Source: JAIOPA01 sp964655175 (GTDB lineage: Bacteria > Eisenbacteria > RBG-16-71-46). Taken from it: 19,420 nucleotides of DNA. The translations under genes and the position numbers were made by a program. The notes beneath the pieces were generated by a model. It saw only the letters and a program-made list of their open reading frames with translations. It was not told the origin of the DNA and ran no database searches. Numbering within the stretch: the stretch's first letter is position 1; the number at the start of each line of letters is the position of its first letter. The stretch lies in NCBI GenBank assembly GCA_964655175.1, contig CAZZLY010000053.1:1-19420 (forward strand), in the 5' to 3' direction. Shown in pieces: positions 13,850-19,420 of the stretch.

Positions 13850-14433
13850 CGCGGTCCCTCCAGGGCCATGATCTTGTGGATGCGTCGTTCGTGCCGCCCG
13901 CCCGCGAACGCGGTCGCGAGGAACAGGCGCACCATGCGCACGGCGGCACCGCGGTTCACGATGCGCGCGCCCAGGGCGAGCAGATTGGCGTCGTTGTGTT
14001 CGCGCGCGTTGAGCACGGTCGTGTCGTCGTGGCAGAGCGCACAGCGCACGCCGGCGACCTTGTTGGCCGCCATGGTGGAACCGATGCCGGCGGCGTCGAT
14101 GACGATGCCGCGCGCGGCGCGCCCGCTGGCGACCTCACGGGCGACGGCGGCGGCGAAGTCGGGATAGTCCACCGCGTCGGTGGAGTGCGTGCCGCAGTCG
14201 TGCACCTCCCAGCCCAGCTCGTCGGCGATCGCCTTGCGCAGGATCTCCTTGAGCGCGAAGCCGCCGTGGTCCGAACCGATCGCCACGCGACGGGGCGAGA
14301 CGGGCTTGACGGGCGCGGGCGACGGGGCGGCGGCGGTGGGCTTGGCCGAGGGGGCACCGGGAGCAGGCCCGAGGGCGCGCTCGACCGCGTCGCGCACCAG
14401 TCTCCGGACCTCGTTCTCGTCGGGCTTCCGCAT
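13846..14433 (-). CDS. RpiB/LacAB-family sugar-phosphate isomerase-like protein with N-terminal encapsulation-peptide-like helix
   Basis: This 195-residue protein has an RpiB core at about residues 48-191: GSDHGGFALKE, THSTDAVDYPDFA, GIGSTMAANKVAGVR, REHNDANLLALGARIV and GGRHERRI. His56, His146 and the phosphate-binding arginines near 180 and 184 are kept. The position of the E. coli catalytic Cys66 (CGTG) reads DAAG (Asp113), so isomerisation chemistry or substrate may differ from ribose-5-phosphate/ribulose-5-phosphate. Ordinary RpiB is about 145-155 residues. The extra ~47 N-terminal residues are an amphipathic helix (ENEVRRLVRDAVERALG) plus an Ala/Pro linker, the layout of bacterial-microcompartment encapsulation peptides. 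LacAB_rpiB-family enzymes with such tags are known from sugar-phosphate-utilising microcompartment loci (recollection). No shell gene is in the window. First gene of a pair with adenosine deaminase. Confidence 0.88.
   Translation of the reverse strand: MRKPDENEVRRLVRDAVERALGPAPGAPSAKPTAAAPSPAPVKPVSPRRVAIGSDHGGFALKEILRKAIADELGWEVHDCGTHSTDAVDYPDFAAAVAREVASGRAARGIVIDAAGIGSTMAANKVAGVRCALCHDDTTVLNAREHNDANLLALGARIVNRGAAVRMVRLFLATAFAGGRHERRIHKIMALEGPR
13856..13861 (-). promoter_or_regulatory. Ribosome-binding site for adenosine deaminase GTG start
   Basis: GGAGGG on the minus strand, 6 bases before GTG 13849, lies inside the last codons of the RpiB-like gene. It supports the coupled GTGA start. Confidence 0.7.
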
Positions 14434-14442
14434 GGGTCGGGC

Positions 14443-14448
14443 AGTCTA
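14443..14448 (-). promoter_or_regulatory. Candidate -10 box for the RpiB-like/adenosine deaminase operon
   Basis: TAGACT (14448-14443) ends 9 bases before the ATG at 14433, with no Shine-Dalgarno between. The -35 region at 17-18 bases reads TAGCGG or CTAGCG, a poor match, and falls in the palindrome at 14464-14477. This would fit regulated, near-leaderless expression. Confidence 0.4.
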
Positions 14449-14454
14449 ACCCGC

Positions 14455-14477
14455 GACGCATGCGTCCGCTAGCGGAC
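14455..14477. promoter_or_regulatory. Two overlapping palindromes, possible operator
   Basis: GACGCATGCGTC (14455-14466) and GTCCGCTAGCGGAC (14464-14477) are both perfect palindromes and share three bases. They lie between the divergent RpiB-like and M16-like genes, over the expected -35 region of the RpiB-like promoter. Perfect short palindromes occur by chance in GC-rich DNA, so regulator binding is only a suggestion. Confidence 0.35.
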
Positions 14478-14582
14478 ACCGGTCCACGCCCTCGAGGGCC
14501 CACCCGGCCCGTGGAACGGTCCTTCCGCGTCGGGAACTCGACGGTCCTGACGCGTCCCGGTCATCCCGAGCGTGGCGTGCGC

Positions 14583-14588
14583 TACAAT
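14583..14588 (+). promoter_or_regulatory. Candidate -10 box for the M16-like gene
   Basis: TACAAT is a five-of-six match to TATAAT. It lies about 45 bases before the GTG start at 14634, leaving a leader of about 40 bases that contains GGAG at 14621-14624. No good -35 is seen at 16-18 bases upstream. Confidence 0.5.
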
Positions 14589-14633
14589 GGAGGACCCGTC
14601 CCCGTCGTCCCGCCCCTCTCGGAGTCCCGATCC

Positions 14634-15837
14634 GTGCGCCGAATCCTGCTCTGGCTGTTCGCCCTCGTTCCCGCCCTCGTCGCCCTCCCCGTCCGCGCCG
14701 AGTTGCTGCCCGACAGCACCACGACCGCGACCTGGAAGCTCGCGAACGGGCTCGAGGTGCGCACGCGGCACGTCCCGCGCGCCCCGGGCATCGCGGTCAC
14801 GCTGGCGGTGCGCGCGGGCCGCGGCCACGACCCGGCCGGACTCGAGGGACTGGCCGACCTGCTGGCCGAACTCACCTGGACCGCGCCGGTGGGCCCGTTC
14901 CCCGCCCGCACCCGGGAATCCCTGATCGACGTGCGCCCGCTCGGCGCCGAGGCCATGGTGACGGGATCGCTCGCGCGCTTCACCGAGATCGCCACCCCGA
15001 CGCAGCTGCCCGGCGTGCTCGCCGAACTGTCGGCGCGCATGGGCGGCGTCACGGTGAACGACGCGACGCTCAAGGGCGCGGTCGCGCAGGTGCGACGCGA
15101 GGCGGGCGCGCGTTACTTCGGGTCGGTGTCCGACGTGCTGTACTGGCGCGCCGGCGCGTTGGCGCGTGGCGCGGACGACGCGATGATCGTCCGCTTGGCG
15201 CAGGTGCCCGGTCTGGCCAAGCTGACCNNNNNNNNNNNNNNNNNNNNNNNNNNNNNNNNNNNNNNNNNNNNNNNNNNNNNNNNNNNNNNNNNNNNNNNNN
15301 NNNNNNNNNNNNNNNNNNNNNNNNNNNGCGCTGACCGACAGCCTGCATCCGGGCTTCTATCTGGGCATGGCGATCACCGGCAGCAGCATCACCAAGTCGT
15401 GGGGCCGCGCGGCCCCGCCGCTCGTGTCGCGGTTCCAGTACTCGATCTACGACGAACCCGAACTGCTGCGCTTCTACCCGCCCATGGCCGCCGACGCGAC
15501 CGACCCGGACCTCATCGCGGGCGCGCTCTACGAGCAGTTGCAGGTCATCGGCGGGCAGTTGGTGATGCTGCCGATCATGGACCGCATGCGCTACAGCATG
15601 GCGTGGTTGCTGGGCGCGCCGCTGCCGCCCGACGTGCTCAAGAGCCTGCAGAGCGCGCCCAACGGGCTCGGCACGCTCACGACCGGCATGGCGACGCGCG
15701 CGGTCTGGCACGGCGACGCGTTCTGGTCCGGGTACCTCGACCGCTTCATGACGCTCAAGTTGGGACACGGGTTCTTCTTCGAGCATCTGGCGGACGCGGC
15801 GCACCAGACGACGCTGCTGCTCACCCCCACGCCCTGA
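14634..15837 (+). CDS. M16-family peptidase-like exported protein without HxxEH, interrupted by assembly gap
   Basis: The start is GTG 14634, with GGAG 9 bases upstream. It gives a signal peptide (VRRILLWLFALVPALVALPV, cleaved near residue 22). The next segment, WKLANGLEVRTRHVPRAPGI then LAVRAGRGHDPAGLEGLADL, is the usual M16 N-terminal strand-strand-helix. Where HxxEH should be (about 72-76) the sequence reads GLADL, so the zinc-binding and catalytic residues are missing. Many exported M16 genes encode such an inactive partner. About 198 residues precede the 100-N gap. After it, 169 residues in a different nominal frame (from ALTDSLHPGFYLGMAITGSS to LLLTPTP, stop 15835-15837) resemble an M16 C-terminal half. 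I treat both sides as one gene. The frame change is not evidence of a frameshift because the gap length is a placeholder. Periplasmic location inferred. Confidence 0.7.
15228..15327. other. Assembly gap (100 N)
   Basis: Exactly 100 N, the conventional filler for a scaffold gap of unknown size. From the usual M16 length of about 430-480 residues, the true gap could be roughly 200-350 bases. Confidence 0.98.
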
Positions 15838-15847
15838 CCGGGGGACC

Positions 15848-15869
15848 GCCCGGGCCCCGTGGCCCGGGC
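15848..15869 (+). terminator. GC-rich hairpin after the M16-like gene
   Basis: A 9-bp stem, GCCCGGGCC with GGCCCGGGC, around a CCGT loop, starts 11 bases after the stop codon. No U tract follows, so termination is uncertain. Confidence 0.45.
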
Positions 15870-15971
15870 CCGGACCGACGAACGTGGGCCCCGGAACGGG
15901 ACCGGCGGCGGCGCGAGGAAGGTGGGAGCGAACACGCCGACCCCGCGCGCGCCCGCGCCAGTCGTGGCGCG

Positions 15972-16001
15972 TTGTGCAGCCCCCGTGGGCGCTGATAGTT
16001 T
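15972..16001 (+). promoter_or_regulatory. Promoter of the uridine kinase gene, probably leaderless
   Basis: TTGTGC (15972-15977), 18-base spacer, TAGTTT (15996-16001) preceded by TG at 15993-15994 as in extended -10 promoters. Six bases separate the -10 from the ATG at 16008, so transcription should start at or next to the A of ATG. The GAGGG in between is too close to the ATG to serve as a ribosome-binding site. Confidence 0.65.
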
Positions 16002-16007
16002 GAGGGT

Positions 16008-16661
16008 ATGTCCCGACGCATCCTCATCGGCATCGCCGGCGGTTCCGGTTCCGGCAAGACCCTCGTGGCCCGCACCATCGTGCGCGAACTGGGGTCCAAG
16101 CGCGTCGTGATCATCGACCAGGACAGCTACTACAAGAACCTGGACGAGGTGCCGTTCCGCGACCGTGAGGCGCGCAACTTCGATCACCCCGACGCGTTCG
16201 ATGGCGACCTGCTGGTCGAGCATCTCAACACGCTGCTCGAGGGCAATCCGATCGATCAGCCGGTGTACGACTACACGCAGCACCGGCGCACCAACGACAC
16301 GCGGCGCATCAGCGACCACGTCGTCGTGGTGCTCGAGGGCATCCTGATCTTCCACGACCCCGCGCTGCGCGCGCTCATGGACATCAAGATCTTCGTGGAC
16401 GCCGATTCCGACGTGCGCCTCATGCGCCGTCTGCGCCGCGACATCAACGAGCGCGGCCGCTCGATCGACTCGGTCATCAAGCAGTACGAGGAGAGCGTGC
16501 GGCCCATGCACCTGCAGTTCGTGGAGCCCAGCAAGCGCTTCGCCGACATCATCATCCCCGGTGGCGGCCACAACAAGGTCGCGATCGACCTGGTGAAGAC
16601 GAAGATCCGCGAGCTGCTGCGCGAACGCGGTGTGGACGCCACGACGCCCGTCGTCGGCTGA
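16008..16661 (+). CDS. udk: Uridine kinase
   Basis: This 217-residue protein is of normal family length. It phosphorylates uridine and cytidine to UMP/CMP using ATP or GTP in the cytosol. The P-loop GGSGSGKT is at 11-18. DQDSYYK (37-43) and NFDHPDAFD (57-65) are the uridine kinase signature segments that contact the nucleoside. YDYTQHRR (87-94) and EGILIF (110-115) follow. The LID-type region is DADSDVRLMRRLRRDINERG (131-150). Phosphoribulokinase is excluded by the length and the DQDSYYK/NFDHPDAFD pair. It has its own promoter. It is followed after 150 bases by thymidine kinase, so the two pyrimidine salvage kinases are neighbours but probably separate transcripts. All key residues are present. 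Confidence 0.95.
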   Translation: MSRRILIGIAGGSGSGKTLVARTIVRELGSKRVVIIDQDSYYKNLDEVPFRDREARNFDHPDAFDGDLLVEHLNTLLEGNPIDQPVYDYTQHRRTNDTRRISDHVVVVLEGILIFHDPALRALMDIKIFVDADSDVRLMRRLRRDINERGRSIDSVIKQYEESVRPMHLQFVEPSKRFADIIIPGGGHNKVAIDLVKTKIRELLRERGVDATTPVVG

Positions 16662-16669
16662 CGCGCACG

Positions 16670-16688
16670 GTCGCCCCAAGCGGGCGAC
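16670..16688 (+). terminator. Short hairpin after uridine kinase
   Basis: A 7-bp stem, GTCGCCC (16670-16676) with GGGCGAC (16682-16688), and a 5-base loop lie 8 bases after the stop. There is no U tract. The independent promoter of the next gene makes termination here plausible. Confidence 0.35.
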
Positions 16689-16772
16689 GCGCCCCCGCGT
16701 GACGCTCGGACTCACCCGACGACCGCGCCCCGAGCCCCCCGACCGGCCCACGAGCGCGGGATCGCCGGGCGA

Positions 16773-16802
16773 TTGACGCACCCGCCGCCCGCCGCGTAGC
16801 GT
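16773..16802 (+). promoter_or_regulatory. Promoter of the thymidine kinase gene, near-leaderless
   Basis: TTGACG (16773-16778), 18-base spacer, TAGCGT (16797-16802). Nine bases remain before the ATG at 16812, giving a predicted leader of about 2-3 bases and no Shine-Dalgarno sequence. Confidence 0.65.
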
Positions 16803-16811
16803 CCGCGCCTT

Positions 16812-17477
16812 ATGAGCGAACCCACACGGTTGTATCCCGGCGCCGGCTCGATCGAGGTGATCGTCGGCAGCATGTACAGCGGCAAGACCGAGGAGTTGAT
16901 CCGCCGGTTGCGTCGCGCCCAGATCGCGCGGCAGAAGGTCGAGATCTTCAAGCCGCGCATCGACGATCGTTACGCCAAGGACGCCATCGTCTCGCACAGC
17001 GACCTGCGCATCCCGTCGCGCGGCGTGCGCAAGGCGGCCGACGTGCTACGGCACGCGCACGAGGCGCAGGTCATCGGCATCGACGAGGGCCAGTTCCTGG
17101 GCCCCGACCTGCTCGACGTGGTGCAGAAGCTCGCGCGCATGGGCAAGCGCGTCATCGTGGCCGGACTCGATCAGGATTACCTGGGTCGGCCGTTCGAGCC
17201 CATGCCGCAGTTGCTCGCGATCGCCGAGTACATCACCAAGACGCTCGCCATCTGCGTCGTGTGCGGCGCGCCCGCCAATCGCACGTACCGCAAGGTGTCG
17301 CGCGGCGGTCGCGTCGTGGTGGGTGGCGCCGAGATCTACGAGGCGCGCTGTCGGCGCTGCTTCGACCTGGGCCGTCGTGCCCGTCCGATCCCCGAACCCG
17401 AAGGAGATGCCCATGCGAAGCCCGCTCGTGCGCGCACTCGCCGCGCTGCTGCTGCTCGCCCCCGTCGGGTGCGCTAA
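16812..17477 (+). CDS. tdk: Thymidine kinase, type II (zinc-ribbon)
   Basis: This 221-residue protein converts thymidine (and deoxyuridine) to the monophosphate with ATP in the cytosol. Motifs in order are the P-loop GSMYSGKT (19-26), FKPRIDDRY (47-54), catalytic DEGQF (91-95, Glu92 as base), LDQDYLGRPF (119-128), and zinc ribbon cysteines 148/151 (CVVC) and 180/183 (CRRC) with GGAEIYEARC before the last pair. Type II enzymes usually end 10-20 residues after the last cysteine pair. Here the frame continues through an Arg/Ala-rich tail (about 190-221) that reads over the ribosome-binding site and signal-peptide codons of the next gene. This creates a 65-base overlap (17413-17477). The tail is probably not part of the fold. 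Function is very likely intact. Confidence 0.95.
   Translation: MSEPTRLYPGAGSIEVIVGSMYSGKTEELIRRLRRAQIARQKVEIFKPRIDDRYAKDAIVSHSDLRIPSRGVRKAADVLRHAHEAQVIGIDEGQFLGPDLLDVVQKLARMGKRVIVAGLDQDYLGRPFEPMPQLLAIAEYITKTLAICVVCGAPANRTYRKVSRGGRVVVGGAEIYEARCRRCFDLGRRARPIPEPEGDAHAKPARARTRRAAAARPRRVR
17401..17406 (+). promoter_or_regulatory. Ribosome-binding site for the BMP lipoprotein, inside tdk
   Basis: AAGGAG touches ATG 17407 directly but lies 6 bases before ATG 17413, which decides for the second ATG as the start. Confidence 0.75.
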
Positions 17478-18429
17478 GAAGGCGGCCGAGACCTCGGCCA
17501 CGTTCCCCGTGGGGCTCGTGTACGACATCGGCGGACGCGGCGACAAGAGCTTCAACGACGCCGCCTACGCCGGTCTCGACAGCGCGCAGCGCACGCTGGG
17601 CATCACGTTCACGACGCTCGAGACCAACGAGGGTTCGGATCGCGAGGCGCAGCTGCGTCAGCTGTCCACCGGCGCCAACCGACTCGTGTTCGGCGTCGGG
17701 TTCCTGTTCACGGACGACATCAAGAACCTGGCGAACGAGTTCCCCGACCAGAAGTTCGCGTGCGTGGACTACACGTGGAGCCCGGGGGACTCGGTGCCCG
17801 CCAATCTGCTGGGGCTCAAGTTCCGTGAGGAGGAGGGCAGCTTCCTCGTGGGCGCGCTCGCCGCGCTCACCAGCACGACGGGCAAGGTCGGATTCGTCGG
17901 TGGCATGGACATCCCGCTCATCCGCAAGTTCCACGCGGGCTACGAGGCCGGCGCGCGCGCGGTGAACCCGAACGTCGTGGTGATCGCCAAGTACGCCGGC
18001 AACACGGGCGCGGCGTTCAAGGACCCCACCAAGGGCAAGGAGCTCGCGCTCGCCGAGTACCACGAGGGCGCGGACGTGATCTTCCACGCGTCGGGCTCGA
18101 CGGGTCTGGGCGTGTTCGAGGCCGCGCGCGAACTCAAGAAGCTCGCGATCGGCGTGGACGCCGACCAGTACGACGAGGCGCCGGGCTTCATCCTGACGTC
18201 CATGATCAAGCGCGTGGACCACGCGGTGTACGACGCGATCCGCGATGCCAAGGACGGCCGCTGGCAGGGTGGCGTGCGCACCATGGGCCTGAAAGAGCAC
18301 GGCGTGTCGTGGGTGTACGACGCCCGCAACCAGTCGCTCATCCCGGCGCACGTCAAGGCCACGGTGGATTCGCTCGAGCAGGAGATCGTCGCGGGCCGCA
18401 TCAAGGTGCCGACCGAGACCGTGAACTGA
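17413..18429 (+). CDS. BMP/PnrA-family nucleoside-binding lipoprotein (ABC transporter substrate-binding protein)
   Basis: This 338-residue protein has a signal peptide with a Cys at residue 20 (LLLLAPVGC). The lipobox is slightly irregular, with Pro at -3, but attachment is still likely. The mature protein has the basic-membrane-protein (Med/PnrA) pattern: VGLVYDIGGRGDKSFNDAAY (33-52), FACVDY with Asp119, a hinge region around FREEEGSFLVGALAAL, and GADVIFHASGSTGLGVFEA (219-237) followed by IGVDADQ (246-252). In PnrA of Treponema this fold binds purine nucleosides. DKSFN and the later Asp residues are the equivalent ligand-contact regions. Its position directly after thymidine kinase supports nucleoside uptake. 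The cognate ATPase and two permeases are not in the window. The gene begins inside tdk, so it depends on the tdk transcript unless a hidden promoter exists. Confidence 0.92.
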   Translation: MRSPLVRALAALLLLAPVGCAKKAAETSATFPVGLVYDIGGRGDKSFNDAAYAGLDSAQRTLGITFTTLETNEGSDREAQLRQLSTGANRLVFGVGFLFTDDIKNLANEFPDQKFACVDYTWSPGDSVPANLLGLKFREEEGSFLVGALAALTSTTGKVGFVGGMDIPLIRKFHAGYEAGARAVNPNVVVIAKYAGNTGAAFKDPTKGKELALAEYHEGADVIFHASGSTGLGVFEAARELKKLAIGVDADQYDEAPGFILTSMIKRVDHAVYDAIRDAKDGRWQGGVRTMGLKEHGVSWVYDARNQSLIPAHVKATVDSLEQEIVAGRIKVPTETVN

Positions 18430-18453
18430 TGTCGCGCGGCACCGCTCGCCCTT

Positions 18454-18490
18454 CGGGACTCCGTCGCGTGCTCCACGCGACGGAGTCCCG
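18454..18490 (+). terminator. Rho-independent terminator after the BMP lipoprotein gene
   Basis: A perfect 17-bp stem (18454-18470 with 18474-18490) around a CTC loop is followed by CGTTTT. It begins 25 bases after the stop codon and is the strongest terminator on the plus strand. Confidence 0.88.
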
Positions 18491-18523
18491 CGTTTTGGGC
18501 CCGCGCACGGAGCGCGCGACGCG

Positions 18524-19405
18524 ATGAGCGCGTGGACCGAACTGGGCGACGGACTGCGCGTGCGGCAGAGCCGCTGCTACGCGATGAACTCGCTGGTGGC
18601 GCACCGCAACGGTCACACGCTGCTCGTGGACCCGGGCGTGCTGCCGAGCGAGCTCGACGAGATCGCCGCCTCGACCCAGGCCGCATCGCCCGACCTGAAC
18701 CACGTCTCGATCGCGTTCACGCATCCGCACTGGGACCACGTGCTGGGTCTGCCGTGGTTCCCCGGAGCCGAGACGTTCGCGCACTCGGGCTTCCACGACG
18801 TGCTCGAGCAGGAGGCGCTCACGATCGAGCGCCGCGCGAACGAGGGGCTGCACACGCACGGCGAGCGGCTGCCGCATACGTTCCGCGCGTTCGAGCCGGT
18901 GCTCAAGGCGCGCGGCACGACGCGCGTGGAGTTGGGTCCGTTCACGCTCGTCACCTACGACACGCCGGGGCACGACCCCAACCACCTGTCGCTGTGGCTG
19001 CCCGAGCACGGTGTGCTGGTGGCGGGCGATCTGCTGAGCGCGATCGAGATCCCGTGGCTCGACGGACCGCCGTGGGTGTACCGCGCGACGCTCAAGCAGC
19101 TGCACTGGCTGTACGAGCAGGAGGACGTGCGCGTGACGGTGCCCGGCCACGGCCCGCTGGCGCACGGCCGGCTCGAGGGCTACCGCCGACTGCTGCACGA
19201 CCTCGACTACCTCACGATCCTCGAGGAGCGCGTGCGCGCCGCGTGCACGCGCGGGCTGCCGCTCGCCGCGACGCAGGCCGAACTGGCGACCATGGACTAC
19301 ACGGGCAAGGGCGCCGAGTACGCCATGAACGAGGTGCACGCCGACAACGTGCGTCTCACCTGGGAATCGCTGACGACCCACGAACGGGCGGACGCGCGCG
19401 ACTGA
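18524..19405 (+). CDS. Metallo-beta-lactamase-fold hydrolase
   Basis: This 293-residue protein carries a complete metal set for the fold: HPHWDH (His67, His69, Asp71, His72), TPGHD with His150, AGD with Asp169 and PGHG with His209. No signal peptide is seen, so it is cytosolic. The long C-terminal helical part after about residue 215 (GYRRLLHDLDYLTILEERVR, then NEVHADNVRLTWESL) resembles the effector region of MBL enzymes that act on small thioester, lactone or phosphodiester substrates. The sequence does not tell which. The start ATG has GGAG 11 bases upstream. It lies 34 bases after a strong terminator, so it is probably a separate unit although no clear promoter is visible. A glyoxalase II assignment is not supported, because the spacing and the C-terminal substrate residues are not evident. 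Confidence 0.87.
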   Translation: MSAWTELGDGLRVRQSRCYAMNSLVAHRNGHTLLVDPGVLPSELDEIAASTQAASPDLNHVSIAFTHPHWDHVLGLPWFPGAETFAHSGFHDVLEQEALTIERRANEGLHTHGERLPHTFRAFEPVLKARGTTRVELGPFTLVTYDTPGHDPNHLSLWLPEHGVLVAGDLLSAIEIPWLDGPPWVYRATLKQLHWLYEQEDVRVTVPGHGPLAHGRLEGYRRLLHDLDYLTILEERVRAACTRGLPLAATQAELATMDYTGKGAEYAMNEVHADNVRLTWESLTTHERADARD

Positions 19406-19420
19406 CGTGGCGTGGGGTCA
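19406..19420. other. Window end
   Basis: Fifteen bases after the last stop codon; nothing can be called. Confidence 0.5.

Noticed and set aside
13846..14433. Microcompartment shell genes next to the tagged RpiB-like protein
   Set aside because: I looked for small BMC-domain or EutN-like frames on both strands from 11861 to 19420 and found none. The cargo idea therefore rests on the tag alone.
15328..15995. Continuation of the pre-gap M16 reading frame through the N block to 15995
   Set aside because: It is Arg/Pro-rich shadow. The frame shown by ALTDSLHPGFYLG... to the stop at 15837 is the real one, and the N count is a placeholder.
17323..17412. Longer N-terminus for the BMP lipoprotein starting at 17323, or at ATG 17407
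   Set aside because: The extension would put about 30 polar residues before the signal peptide, and AAGGAG fits only ATG 17413.

Overview
The window is about 70% GC and contains TonB-dependent receptor, PorV-like barrel, lipoprotein and FlgD-type Ig-tail genes. It comes from a diderm (outer-membrane) bacterium. Together with the proximal sigma70-like TTGnnn/TAnnnT promoters and a default-size 100-N scaffold gap at 15228-15327, this suggests a metagenome-assembled genome from an uncultured lineage near the FCB group (for example Eisenbacteria or Gemmatimonadota-like). That placement is inferred from gene content and was not tested by phylogeny. I see no rRNA, tRNA, CRISPR array or insertion sequence.

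Left part (1-11860, all minus strand). A truncated secreted-protein gene lies at 1-157. A 406-base gap (158-563) holds a clear terminator. Next is a tight five-gene operon read from 9075 down to 564: a TonB-dependent receptor with a carboxypeptidase-regulatory-like N-terminal domain, a PorV/PorQ-family barrel, an NHL-repeat lipoprotein, a large secreted protein with a FlgD-Ig-like C-terminus, and a lipoprotein with two Ig-like domains plus a possible amidotransferase-like fold. Its genes overlap by 1, 4 or 14 bases. A good promoter (9089-9117) precedes it and an 11-bp hairpin with a U-rich tail follows it. Upstream is a second minus-strand pair: a small outer-membrane barrel (11183-11860) and a paralogue of the FlgD-tailed protein (9192-11159).

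Middle (12121-15837). A small lipoprotein with a Big_5/SbsA-like domain (+) converges on an adenosine deaminase/RpiB-like gene pair (-) at a 19-bp perfect hairpin. The RpiB-like protein carries an N-terminal amphipathic helix and a Pro/Ala linker that look like a bacterial-microcompartment encapsulation peptide, and it has lost the usual catalytic Cys. A divergent M16-family peptidase-like gene that lacks HxxEH is interrupted by the assembly gap.

Right part (16008-19405, plus strand). Uridine kinase, type II thymidine kinase, a BMP/PnrA-family nucleoside-binding lipoprotein and a metallo-beta-lactamase-fold hydrolase follow in order. With adenosine deaminase and the RpiB-like protein, much of the right half reads as a nucleoside uptake and salvage neighbourhood. 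Several promoter-proximal genes have a -10 box only 6-9 bases before the ATG and no usable Shine-Dalgarno sequence, so they look leaderless. Most operon-internal starts have a strong GGAGG-type site.
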